Positions 52,118 to 60,560 of a stretch of DNA of 64,000 bases are shown in pieces (position 1 is the first letter of the stretch; each line of letters starts with the position of its first letter). The notes under the pieces were generated by a model, which worked only from the letters and a program-made list of their open reading frames with translations, was not told where the DNA came from and made no database searches. The position numbers were made by a program, and so were the translations under genes. The stretch is from the NCBI RefSeq assembly GCF_000262305.1, contig NC_017910.1, positions 3,100,001 to 3,164,000 on the forward strand, written 5' to 3'. The DNA comes from Shimwellia blattae DSM 4481 = NBRC 105725. Its GTDB lineage: Bacteria; Pseudomonadota; Gammaproteobacteria; Enterobacterales; Enterobacteriaceae.

Positions 52118-52945
52118 TCAGGTCATGCGTTGAATATGCTGCATTGGCGTGAAACCATTCAGTGCCATATTCGGACGCTCGTGATTATAAAACCATTGCC
52201 AGCGTGTGGCATAGTCCTGCAATTCGTCCAGTGATGTAAACAGGTGCTGTCCCAGCCAGTCATAACGTACAGTCCGGTTATATCGCTCAATATATGCATT
52301 TTGCTGAGGTTTTCCGGGTTGAATAAAACGCAGGGTGATATTCTGCTGAGCAGCCCATGACATCAGTATCTTGCCGGTATATTCTGGCCCATTATCACAT
52401 CGTATTGCTGCTGGTTTACCTTTCCACTCAATCAGTTGTTCGAGTGTCCTCACCACACGATTTGCGGGAAGAGAAAAATCTACCTCAATGGCCAGCGCTT
52501 CACGATTAAAGTCATCGATAACATTCAGCAATCGGACGGAACGACCATCCGACAGTTGATCGTGCATGAAGTCCATCGACCAGCATTCATTGCGGCTTTC
52601 AGGCACCGCCAGCGGCTCGGGCTTATCCCGTTTCAGTCGTTTTTTCGGTTTAATTCGCCTGTTCAGCGACAACTCGCAATAAATCCGGTATACCCTTTTG
52701 TGATTGAACTTAAAGCCTTTTACGTTACGCAGGTACAAAAAGCACAGACCAAAACCCCAGTTGCGCTGACTGTCGGTGATACGGAGTAGCCAGTCAGCAA
52801 TAACCGTGTTTTCTTCATTCAGTTGAGGCTGATAGCGATAGCAACTTTCGCTGACAACAAACAACTGGCAGGCAAAACGTATGCTGACGCTTCGGTGCCT
52901 GACCGCGTCCTGTGCCATCTGCTTTCGCTGCGATGGCTTCACCAC
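52118..52945 (-). CDS. IS3-family transposase OrfB (DDE integrase domain)
   Basis: 275 aa of the rve/DDE domain. Catalytic residues: first Asp in ECWSMDFMHDQL, second in IRCDNGPEYTG, Glu in QNAYIERYNRT. An HTH_21-like region (TDSQRNWGFGLCFLYLRN) precedes it. Normally made as an OrfAB fusion by -1 frameshift at AAAAAAG (minus strand, near 52950), which joins ..AKK to VVKPSQRK. Shown from the GTG at 52945. Confidence 0.92.
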   Translation of the reverse strand: MVKPSQRKQMAQDAVRHRSVSIRFACQLFVVSESCYRYQPQLNEENTVIADWLLRITDSQRNWGFGLCFLYLRNVKGFKFNHKRVYRIYCELSLNRRIKPKKRLKRDKPEPLAVPESRNECWSMDFMHDQLSDGRSVRLLNVIDDFNREALAIEVDFSLPANRVVRTLEQLIEWKGKPAAIRCDNGPEYTGKILMSWAAQQNITLRFIQPGKPQQNAYIERYNRTVRYDWLGQHLFTSLDELQDYATRWQWFYNHERPNMALNGFTPMQHIQRMT

Positions 52946-53205
52946 TTTTTTGCCATAGCCTCCTGAATAATTTCGGCTTTGAGCCGTTCTTCGGCATACA
53001 TCTTTTTCAGGCGGCGGTTTTCATCTTCCAGCTCTTTTAGTCGGGCCATCATGGATGCATCCATTCCGCCAAAGCGTGAACGCCACTTGTAGAAACTGGC
53101 ATTGCTCATACCATGCTCGCGGCACAGTTCAGCAACTGGCGTTCCGGCCTCAGCCTGCTTGAGGATGGCCATGATCTGGCTGTCGGTAAAGCGTGATTTT
53201 TTCAT
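52939..53205 (-). CDS. IS3-family OrfA (HTH, leucine zipper)
   Basis: 88 aa. Helix-turn-helix KKSRFTDSQIMAILKQAEAG and CREHGMSNASFYKWRSRFGGM, then a coiled-coil ARLKELEDENRRLKKMYAEE, the IS3/IS407 OrfA pattern. It ends AKKW-stop just past the slippery sequence and overlaps orfB. Confidence 0.92.
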   Translation of the reverse strand: MKKSRFTDSQIMAILKQAEAGTPVAELCREHGMSNASFYKWRSRFGGMDASMMARLKELEDENRRLKKMYAEERLKAEIIQEAMAKKW

Positions 53206-53279
53206 AGAGATCTCCCCGGTTCAGATTACGAGAAAATTCTACCTATGAACACACCGGTTTTTCGGGGGGATTACCGTGT

Positions 53280-53501
53280 TAGACATAAAATCGCGCCACA
53301 TAAACTAACCATAGCAATTTAATACCAACCACCAGTTAAATTCGATTATGTGATCATAATAAAATAAACCACCGCTTAATTTCCTTATATTCACAACCGG
53401 CATGACAAAAAATAAACCCGTTATTAAAAACACACAAAAATTTAGCCATACAGGTAAATAAAATAACTAAATATTATTCATAACCTCTGCAGGGTGACAC
53501 A
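53280..53501. other. AT-rich region upstream of the LysR gene
   Basis: 222 bp, strongly AT-rich, no gene. Before the IS insertion it would have been the divergent control region of the LysR gene and the HAAAP-MetC operon. No operator could be picked with confidence. Confidence 0.4.
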
Positions 53502-54392
53502 ATGATTACATCCGGAACGTTACAACAGCTCACGATATTTGTACGCATCATTATTACCGGTAGCTTTACCCGGGCAGCCAGAGAGTTGGGGCTTTCGCCA
53601 TCAGCGGTCAGTAAAAGCCTGGCAAAACTGGAAACCCAACTCGAGACCCAACTGATAAAAAGAGGTAGCCGTAAATTATTCCTCACCTGGCGCGGTGAAG
53701 TGCTTTTTAATCAGGCTCTGGCGCTGCTGGAAGAGTGCGAACATATGCTGACACCTGGCAGAGCCTCCCCTGACCAGCGCAACATTATCAAACTCTCCTG
53801 CCCGGTGGCCTGGGGGGTTGAAATTTTATCACCGCTGATTAGCGGATATCAGCAAGCGTATCCGCTGACCAGCCTGCATATTGAGCTCAGTGATCAGTTA
53901 ATCAGTTTTGCCGAAACCCATTTCGATCTGGCACTGCGGATCACCCGCCAGATGGAGCCGGCTGAAAATAAAACCTTGCTGGCCCGGGTACACTGGATCT
54001 ACTGCTGCTCACCGGATTACCTGTATGGTAAGCCAGCTATTGCATCGCCCCGGGATGTGGCCAGCCACCACTGCCTGTCCAACCCAATGGCCGCATATCA
54101 CAATAGCTGGATATTCAGTGGTCCGGATGGTGAGCAGATTATCCCGGTAAATGCCGCAATTACAGCCCGCTCCAGTCTGGTATTACTGCGGATCCTGCTA
54201 CGCCACGGCGGTATATCCTGCTTACCGGACTACCTGGTCAAGCCTTATATCAAAAAGGGGGTGCTTGTCCGGCTATTCCCCGGGATAAATGCTGGCCGCT
54301 CACACTACTTATACGCCATACAGCGCAAAAACAAGCATGGTAACCCATTGATCGGCTCGTTTATTGACTACCTACAGCAGGCGCTGCGCTAA
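53502..54392 (+). CDS. LysR-family regulator
   Basis: 296 aa. An N-terminal winged helix (LQQLTIFVRIIITGSFTRAARELGLSPSAVSKSLAKLETQLE) and a substrate-binding domain of the DsdC/CrgA-like group (LSCPVAWGVEILSPLISGY). In its original divergent position it would have controlled the HAAAP-MetC operon; the IS element now lies between. Convergent with nrfG, whose stop overlaps its own by 4 bases. Confidence 0.88.
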   Translation: MITSGTLQQLTIFVRIIITGSFTRAARELGLSPSAVSKSLAKLETQLETQLIKRGSRKLFLTWRGEVLFNQALALLEECEHMLTPGRASPDQRNIIKLSCPVAWGVEILSPLISGYQQAYPLTSLHIELSDQLISFAETHFDLALRITRQMEPAENKTLLARVHWIYCCSPDYLYGKPAIASPRDVASHHCLSNPMAAYHNSWIFSGPDGEQIIPVNAAITARSSLVLLRILLRHGGISCLPDYLVKPYIKKGVLVRLFPGINAGRSHYLYAIQRKNKHGNPLIGSFIDYLQQALR

Positions 54393-54955
54393 TCAGTACG
54401 CGACTGCGCAGGCTGTGCGGTTGACATAAGGCGCGCCATATTAATGGCATCGACAATCTGGCGGCTGTTAATGCGCGCTGAGTGGGTGTCGAGGATCTGT
54501 TGCCACAGGACAATTGCCTGCGGGTAATCCGCCTGCATAAATGCACTGGATGCCTGCAGCATCAGGGCGGTGACTTCTTGCGGATCCAGTTCCAGCGCAC
54601 GATTAAGCATGGTGCGCGCAGCCGGTGTCATTTGCTGCCCGGCCTGGTAATACAGCACCGTGGCCAGCGCCGCGTAGTATTGTGCTGGCGCCTCCCCGGT
54701 GTTCAGCGCCTGGCGGTATGCCTGCAACGCGGGCCCATAGGCGTTACGCCAGAGGTAATACTCTCCCAGCAGAGCCCACAGGGCACCATTTTGGGGATCA
54801 GCCTGAATTTTTTGCTGCAACCCGGCCAGCTCATCAGCAGGTGTCATCAGACGCTGCTGCTCCTGGCGCACGGCCTGCCAGCGAGGGACCAGCAGATACC
54901 CGGCCACCAGCATAACGGCCGCCCCCCGGAATACACAGCGCCACCTCTTACCCAC
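54389..54955 (-). CDS. nrfG: NrfG, TPR assembly factor for nitrite reductase
   Basis: 188 aa from GTG 54955. One membrane anchor near the N-terminus (AAVMLVAGYLLVP) and TPR units (GALWALLGEYYLWRNAYGPALQAYRQAL; AQYYAALATVLYYQAGQQ). It is thought to present the NrfA C-terminal part to the NrfEF haem lyase. It overlaps nrfE by 8 bp: the slot where nrfF lies in E. coli is empty. CcmI is its paralogue. Confidence 0.88.
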   Translation of the reverse strand: MGKRWRCVFRGAAVMLVAGYLLVPRWQAVRQEQQRLMTPADELAGLQQKIQADPQNGALWALLGEYYLWRNAYGPALQAYRQALNTGEAPAQYYAALATVLYYQAGQQMTPAARTMLNRALELDPQEVTALMLQASSAFMQADYPQAIVLWQQILDTHSARINSRQIVDAINMARLMSTAQPAQSRTD

Positions 54956-56657
54956 GGCGCCACCTCCCCTGCCAGGCGCTGCACAGCCCCCCAGCTACCA
55001 TCAGCAGCCCGCCGCCCCATATCCAGCTTATGCCGGTCTGGATGTACAGGCGCAGCGCGTAACGCTGTGGCCCGGTCTTCTCCCCCAGCACCGCATAGCC
55101 GTCATACAGCAGCCCACTAGTGATCCCGGGTATCATCATCGTCTGGCGACGGGTCGTGTAAAAGCGCCGCCCGGGCCGCAACTGTCCGGTTTGCTGCTCA
55201 CCCCGCCACAGGGTGATCAGCGCCTGTTCACTGGTGTAGTTTTCCCGGGCAATAAGATCCACCCGCTCAAAACGGAACCGGTAACCACCCAGAGCAACCT
55301 GCTGGCCCGCTACCATATTCAGGCTGATCTCCTGGCGGGTGATGACGGATGCCGCAATCCCGGCGGCAGCCAGCAGCACACCGCCATGGGCTAACAGCGC
55401 CGGTAACCGGCTGAAAAACGCCCTGCCCGGCACCCGCTGTACACTGACCATGATAATAGCCACCAGCATCAGCAGGCCGAAGGGCAGCGTTGCACGGTTA
55501 AAATAAGCCGCCCCCACGGAAATCCGCCCCCGGCCCAGCAGGCTGTGGAGCATGGGATACAGGGTGCCGGTCAGCACAATAAGCAGTACCGCGCTGAATA
55601 ACAGCGCCGCCGCAAGGATCCCGGTCTCCTCCGGCCCGGGGCCTGCAGATCTCAGGCGACCATAACCGGCCCGCCGACCAAAGATCCCAAGGGCCGCCAG
55701 GCTCAGCAGCGTAAACAGGGCAAACAGCGGCAATGCCTGCCGCTCCCCCGGGGCAAAAGCGTGAACCGACAGCAACACCCCGCTGCGCACCATCAGAATA
55801 CCGAGCAACACAAAAACCAGCGTGATGATGGCCAGCAACTGTGACCAGTAATAAAACCGCGCCCGCCGGCGCGCAACGGACAGGGTATGCAACAACGCCG
55901 TGGCAGAAAGCCAGGGCAGCAGGGCCGCGTTTTCAACCGGATCCCAGAACCACCATCCTCCCCAGCCCAGCACGCCATATGCCCACCAGGCACCAGACAA
56001 GATCCCCAGGGTAAGCGCACACCAGCCGGGCACTGCCCAGCGCCAGCACACCCTGGCGGTTGCTGAACAAAAACGCCCCGTCAACAGGGCGGCCACCACC
56101 ACCGCCGCCACCAGCATCAGCCCGCTGTAACCGAGGTACAGCAGCGGCGGATGAACAATCCCCCCCGGATGTTGCAGCACCGGGGCCAGATCCCGCCCCT
56201 CAACGGCGGGCGGCAACAGGCGGGCAAAGGGATCCGCCAGGCCTATCACCAGCATCAGCAGTAATGCCGTTATCAATGCCAGGATCCCCAGTACCCGCGG
56301 GTAGAGCGGATCCGGATCATGCCGGTAACGGCGGGCAAACAGCACGCTCCATAAGCAAAGGGAGAGCACCCATAACAGTAATGACCCTTCATGCCCACTC
56401 CACACCGCCGCCAGCGCCAGCCCACGCGGCAACAGACGGTGGCTGTGCCGGGCCACATACTCCACGGAGAAATCATCTCCCAGAAAGCAGATAATCAGCA
56501 TGCAAAACGCCAGCGCCAGCAGTAAGAACTGCGCCTGAGTGGCGGCCACAACCGGGCCCATTCCCCTGCCCTGCCCGGCTATATATACGGTCAGCCAGCT
56601 GGTGCCACAGCTGAGCAACAGGGCCAGATACCCGGCTTCAGGAAGATAGATATTCAG
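54948..56657 (-). CDS. nrfE: NrfE, CcmF-like haem lyase for NrfA (apparent CTG start)
   Basis: About 569 aa, many membrane helices, with WGGWWFWDPVENAALLPWL as in CcmF. With NrfF and NrfG it attaches haem to the CWSCK site of NrfA. The frame reaches back to the nrfD stop with no ATG, GTG or TTG before 56618. A TTG at 56618 would cut off NIYLPEAGYLALLL, which matches the CcmF/NrfE N-terminus (IPELGNYLLCL in CcmF). CTG at 56657 restores it and has GGAGG 7 nt upstream, so I place the start there. Confidence 0.88.
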   Translation of the reverse strand: MNIYLPEAGYLALLLSCGTSWLTVYIAGQGRGMGPVVAATQAQFLLLALAFCMLIICFLGDDFSVEYVARHSHRLLPRGLALAAVWSGHEGSLLLWVLSLCLWSVLFARRYRHDPDPLYPRVLGILALITALLLMLVIGLADPFARLLPPAVEGRDLAPVLQHPGGIVHPPLLYLGYSGLMLVAAVVVAALLTGRFCSATARVCWRWAVPGWCALTLGILSGAWWAYGVLGWGGWWFWDPVENAALLPWLSATALLHTLSVARRRARFYYWSQLLAIITLVFVLLGILMVRSGVLLSVHAFAPGERQALPLFALFTLLSLAALGIFGRRAGYGRLRSAGPGPEETGILAAALLFSAVLLIVLTGTLYPMLHSLLGRGRISVGAAYFNRATLPFGLLMLVAIIMVSVQRVPGRAFFSRLPALLAHGGVLLAAAGIAASVITRQEISLNMVAGQQVALGGYRFRFERVDLIARENYTSEQALITLWRGEQQTGQLRPGRRFYTTRRQTMMIPGITSGLLYDGYAVLGEKTGPQRYALRLYIQTGISWIWGGGLLMVAGGLCSAWQGRWRRG

Positions 56658-56672
56658 CGCCCGCCCTCCGCT

Positions 56673-57617
56673 CTATGCCAGGGTCAGTTGCCCGGCATAC
56701 AGAATAAAAAAACGCAGCATCAGCACCCCGCCCAGCGTGGCGCCACAGATAACCAGTACCCGGCCACGGTGCTGCTTGCGGCGCTTAAGCAGGGCCGGAA
56801 GCAGCAGCCCGACCCCCACAACGCCCAGCCAGAACCACCATGTCCAGAAACCGCCCCCCATGGCCGCCGCCAGGGCGCGCCTTTTGCCCTCATCCCCCAG
56901 CGCCATACCGCTAAACAGCGCGGCCAGTAAGAACATCTCCAGCCAGACCACCGGAACCTCAATATGGTGGAGAAATTGCGCCTCCGTATGCTGTGCCCGA
57001 CCACACCGGCGTAAGGTGATGGCCAGCAGTGCCACGGCAATGGCGGAAGAGACACCGGAAAATAAAAACAGTACCGGCAATACCGGCGTATTGAGCAACG
57101 GATACGCCTTCAGGGCCGAGAGCAAAAACCCTGTGTAAGCACCAAGCAGTAACGCCAGCACCAGCATGGCGCTTTCCAGCGGGCGGTGAACCTGCGCAAG
57201 CCGGGCAAACGCCCGGGGCAGTATGTGTAATCCGGGCAGCCAGCGCTGCTGCAGGCGCAGTAGCTGCGGGGAAAAAATCGTCGCCAGCCAGAGGATTAAT
57301 ACCGCCATATACAGCTGAAACAGCAACACCCCCATCGACATCACCGAGGTCATGCTGTAGTGGAACATCAGTTTCCAGAAGACCAGGGGGCGTGTCAGGT
57401 GCAGGATCAGGATCAGTAACCCCAGGAGCACCGTCCCGGGCCCGAGGATCAGGGTGGCGCGCAGTAATGTGCTGTCTGGCCCGCCCTCCCGGGGGTGCAG
57501 ACGCCGCAGCAAGACTGACAGCGTCACCAGCCCGGAGGAGATACCGATCAGGAACAGATAAATCGCAATGGGCCAGTCCCACACCAGGGAGTCAAAATGA
57601 AACGCATGCTGCAACAT
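56673..57617 (-). CDS. nrfD: NrfD, membrane quinol dehydrogenase subunit
   Basis: 314 aa from ATG 57617, which shares one base with the nrfC stop, with GGAGG upstream. FHFDSLVWDWPIAIYLFLIGISSGLVTLSVLLRR is nearly the E. coli NrfD start; eight membrane helices. It oxidises menaquinol/ubiquinol and passes electrons to NrfC. The longer reading to 57656 lies in nrfC. Confidence 0.95.
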   Translation of the reverse strand: MLQHAFHFDSLVWDWPIAIYLFLIGISSGLVTLSVLLRRLHPREGGPDSTLLRATLILGPGTVLLGLLILILHLTRPLVFWKLMFHYSMTSVMSMGVLLFQLYMAVLILWLATIFSPQLLRLQQRWLPGLHILPRAFARLAQVHRPLESAMLVLALLLGAYTGFLLSALKAYPLLNTPVLPVLFLFSGVSSAIAVALLAITLRRCGRAQHTEAQFLHHIEVPVVWLEMFLLAALFSGMALGDEGKRRALAAAMGGGFWTWWFWLGVVGVGLLLPALLKRRKQHRGRVLVICGATLGGVLMLRFFILYAGQLTLA

Positions 57618-58288
57618 TATGATGTGACCTCCCCATGTCGGTAGGGAATACGCCATATTTTGGGCCGGGTACCGAGCGCCAGCTTATAGCGGTAGGTGGC
57701 GCTCTGCTGCAGCAGGCGGGCGATATCACTTGCCGGATCATCCAGGTTACCAAACACCAGAGCCCGGGTCGGACAGGCCTCCACACAGGCGGGCAGACGC
57801 CCCTCCCGTAACCGGGTTTTGCGGCAAAAATCGCATTTGTCCGCGGTTTTACTCTGCGGGTGAATAAAGCGCACCCGGTAAGGGCAGGCGGCGATACAAT
57901 ACTGGCAGCCAACACAGAGCGCCGGGTCAACATCCACGATGCCGCTGGCCTTGTCACAGAACGAGGCCCCTGTCGGGCAGACCTCCACACAGGGTGCGCG
58001 CTCACAGTGCTGGCAGGAGTGGCGAAAGAAACGGTAGCGCACGTCCGGGAATGTCCCCTGTGGTTCGCTGCGAATAATCGTCAGCCGCGAGACGCCCTCT
58101 GGCACCTGGTTTGCCCCCCGGCAGGCCTCTACACAGGCATTGCAGCCAATACAGCGTGACTCGTCATGGACCATGCCGTAGCGCACGCCGTGAAGCGTCA
58201 GGGTGTTCGCCAGCACCCGGGCGCCTGCGCCGCCGGCTACCGCCAGGGCACCGGCCCGGGTAATAAACTGGCGTCGGGTGTAACTCAT
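57617..58288 (-). CDS. nrfC: NrfC, periplasmic four-cluster ferredoxin
   Basis: 223 aa with a Tat signal (SYTRRQFITRAGALAVAGG). Four cysteine groups for [4Fe-4S] clusters: CIGCNACVEAC, CQHCERAPCVEVCP, CVGCQYCIAACP, and CDFC with CVEACP. It carries electrons from NrfD to NrfB. Start overlaps the nrfB stop (ATGA). Confidence 0.96.
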   Translation of the reverse strand: MSYTRRQFITRAGALAVAGGAGARVLANTLTLHGVRYGMVHDESRCIGCNACVEACRGANQVPEGVSRLTIIRSEPQGTFPDVRYRFFRHSCQHCERAPCVEVCPTGASFCDKASGIVDVDPALCVGCQYCIAACPYRVRFIHPQSKTADKCDFCRKTRLREGRLPACVEACPTRALVFGNLDDPASDIARLLQQSATYRYKLALGTRPKIWRIPYRHGEVTS

Positions 58289-58830
58289 GGGCGCTCCTTG
58301 AGGACCGGAACAGAGGCCGGGTTAAAATGGGGGCTGCTCTGCTGTTCCCGGTGACAATCCACGCAAATCCGGATGCGCCCTTTGTCATCCAGCGCGCGCA
58401 TGGGCTCCTGGCGGGAATGCAGGGTATGACACCCGGCGCACGTTACCCGGGTTATATGCACACCATGGGGCCAGAAGATCTGTTGCAACGCGTCTGGCTG
58501 ATGGCAGGTTAAACAGACACTATTTTGCTGTTCCACCCTGTACAGGGGCTGATTAAAACGCATCACATCCCGGGCCCCCTCCCGGTGCTGTAGCGATGCG
58601 TTACCATGGCAGTGAGTACAGGTGACCTGGCGTTTATTGCCAGGGTTAATGGCCTGCGCATGCAGGCCGTGCATCCCCTGTAGCTCTGGTTTATGGCACC
58701 CCTGGCAGGCGGCATCCGGATTGCGCTGAGGGGTAACCTCATAGCGGGGTATGGCCGGTTCAGAGGCCGGGCTGACACCGACACTGCACCAGAACAGGCC
58801 CACTATGCATAGCGAACGTAATACGCCCAT
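58285..58830 (-). CDS. nrfB: NrfB, pentahaem cytochrome c
   Basis: 181 aa, signal peptide up to about ASEP. Five CXXCH sites: CQGCH, CTHCH, CLTCH, CAGCH and CVDCH. It carries electrons from NrfC to NrfA in the periplasm. It lies 31 bp after nrfA. Confidence 0.96.
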   Translation of the reverse strand: MGVLRSLCIVGLFWCSVGVSPASEPAIPRYEVTPQRNPDAACQGCHKPELQGMHGLHAQAINPGNKRQVTCTHCHGNASLQHREGARDVMRFNQPLYRVEQQNSVCLTCHQPDALQQIFWPHGVHITRVTCAGCHTLHSRQEPMRALDDKGRIRICVDCHREQQSSPHFNPASVPVLKERP

Positions 58831-58861
58831 ATTGACTCCATTGCCTAATCCGGCCCCGTGG

Positions 58862-60283
58862 TTACTGGCTTAACAGACCATTTTTACGTGCCTGAGCATC
58901 CCAGTGCGGCACCACCGATTGCAGAAATTCCTGCTTTTCAGCGTTAATACGCTGCATATCCAGCCCAATGGCTTGCTGGGCGTTCGCTTTGGTGGAGAGA
59001 TCCGGCAGCGGGATTTCGTGGCTGATCCCCCGGGTTGCCAGCAGGCGGATCAATTTTGTGCGCGCGTCCGCAGATTTATCCAGCGCACTGCCCAGCATCC
59101 GCAGCCCTTCTTCCGGGGCGTGCATATGGATCCCGTGGGAGGCAATCGCCAGATCCCAGCGCCACTGGGCATGGCGAATATCCAGCAGCGCCGGAGCCAT
59201 TTCGGCCTCAGTGGCCCCAGCCTGCCAGGCGGCCTGCGCTTCAAAGTGCGCATGGATCAACTGATCCTCAACTTTAATTTTCAGCTCATGGATAGCCTGT
59301 TTGCGCGACTGGACAATTTTCTGCAGGGAGGTTTTATCCTGGGTATGGCAGTTAACGCAGGTATGGGCAAAATTATCAAACGGGTTGCCGACTTTATGGT
59401 CGGTATAAAATTTCCCTGCGGCGTTTTGTACCTTCGGCATATGGCAGTCAACACAGGTGACGTTGTTTTTGCCGTGGATCCCCACGCGCCAGGTTTCATA
59501 TTCCGGATGCTGAGCCTTAAGTAGCGGCGTTTTAGACAACGGGTGAGTCCAGTCGGCAAAGGCCAGCGCATCGTAGTATTTCTCCATATCTTGTGCGGTG
59601 GTCCCGTCATTCCACGGAAACTTAACCACTTTATTGTCCCCTTCGAAGTAATACTCCACATGACACTGGCCGCACACCATTGACTGCTGATCAAACCGGC
59701 TGGCGCTGGCAAAAGGTTTACCAATGGCCTCCATTGCCCGTGCCGCATAGGGCCGGGACAGGGAGAGCGCCGGCTCCCCGGCGGCAAACTCCGCTGATGT
59801 GGTGTTATGGCAATCCGCACAACCGATGGTATTCACAATTTCCGGGCCGCCACGGGCCCACTTACCGTGAAAATAGCTCTCTTCACCCCCCTGCTGGATG
59901 AGGCGCGCCACATCCGGGCTTTTACAGCTCCAGCAGGCCATCGGCAACGGGCCGTCTTCGGCATTTTTGGGTGCCCCGGTGCGCAGGGTTTCCCGCACGT
60001 CGGTTAGCGCATAGGCGTGACCACGCGGTTTATTGTAATCCCGCGCGAAGGGATATCCGGCCCACAGGATGACCAGGCGCGGATCTTCTGCCAGCGCATC
60101 TTCGCGCGCAGATTGCTCCCCGGTGGCCTGCCAGGAGTGGAATTGATCCGGATGGCGGGAGGCGAAAACATCACTTTTTGCCTCAGCCAGCGCGGGGGGC
60201 AGATGTGTGCAGACAGCACTCATCAATAAAAAGGCGAAAGCCCGGGCAATACCGTGGCCAACAGAGATATTTATCCTTTTCAT
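58862..60283 (-). CDS. nrfA: NrfA, ammonia-forming cytochrome c nitrite reductase
   Basis: 473 aa with a signal peptide (FAFLLMSAVCTHLPPALA). Active-site haem 1 is CWSCK (MACWSCKSPD), followed by four CXXCH sites: CADCH, CGQCH, CVDCH and CVNCH. The Ca/active-site region VEYYFEGDNKVVKFPW is conserved. It reduces nitrite to ammonium with six electrons in the periplasm. First gene of nrfABCDEG; an FNR-type promoter lies upstream. Confidence 0.97.
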   Translation of the reverse strand: MKRINISVGHGIARAFAFLLMSAVCTHLPPALAEAKSDVFASRHPDQFHSWQATGEQSAREDALAEDPRLVILWAGYPFARDYNKPRGHAYALTDVRETLRTGAPKNAEDGPLPMACWSCKSPDVARLIQQGGEESYFHGKWARGGPEIVNTIGCADCHNTTSAEFAAGEPALSLSRPYAARAMEAIGKPFASASRFDQQSMVCGQCHVEYYFEGDNKVVKFPWNDGTTAQDMEKYYDALAFADWTHPLSKTPLLKAQHPEYETWRVGIHGKNNVTCVDCHMPKVQNAAGKFYTDHKVGNPFDNFAHTCVNCHTQDKTSLQKIVQSRKQAIHELKIKVEDQLIHAHFEAQAAWQAGATEAEMAPALLDIRHAQWRWDLAIASHGIHMHAPEEGLRMLGSALDKSADARTKLIRLLATRGISHEIPLPDLSTKANAQQAIGLDMQRINAEKQEFLQSVVPHWDAQARKNGLLSQ

Positions 60284-60384
60284 TAGCTTTATCCGGATTG
60301 CGTCATTGCGACCAGTGGTCGTATTTTTATTATTTCAGGGTAACAGCAACAGCATCAATACCGTTATAGCATTAGTCAGCCAAT

Positions 60385-60426
60385 GATATAGCAGGCAAAA
60401 AAGATAAAAACATTGTTTATTATCAA
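60385..60426 (-). promoter_or_regulatory. FNR-dependent nrf promoter
   Basis: On the minus strand TTGATAATAAACAA (60413-60426) matches TTGAT-N4-ATCAA at 9 of 10 positions. A -10 TATATC lies at 60385-60390. Placing +1 near 60378 sets the FNR site centre at -41.5, the class II spacing found at E. coli nrfA. Confidence 0.75.
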
Positions 60427-60560
60427 ATTAAGACCGGTATTTTATCAATCATAACTTATTAAATTCATCACCTTAAACACTCAACTTAAATAAACAAGTT
60501 AATTAAAAACATTATTTTCCGGGGTATATAAATAATACCCCGGAGACATAAATATGTGAA

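Larger units (their letters stand above)
52080..53275 (-). mobile_element. IS3-family insertion sequence (IS407-like), 1196 bp
   Basis: Ends are 12-bp inverted repeats GGTAATCCCCCC (52080-52091, and its complement 53264-53275). Flanking GTGT at 52076-52079 and 53276-53279 is a 4-bp target duplication, usual for the IS407 group. It carries orfA and orfB in overlapping frames with an AAAAAAG slippery run. Both ends and both frames are intact, so the copy may still be active. It sits between the HAAAP-MetC operon and the LysR gene. Confidence 0.92.
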
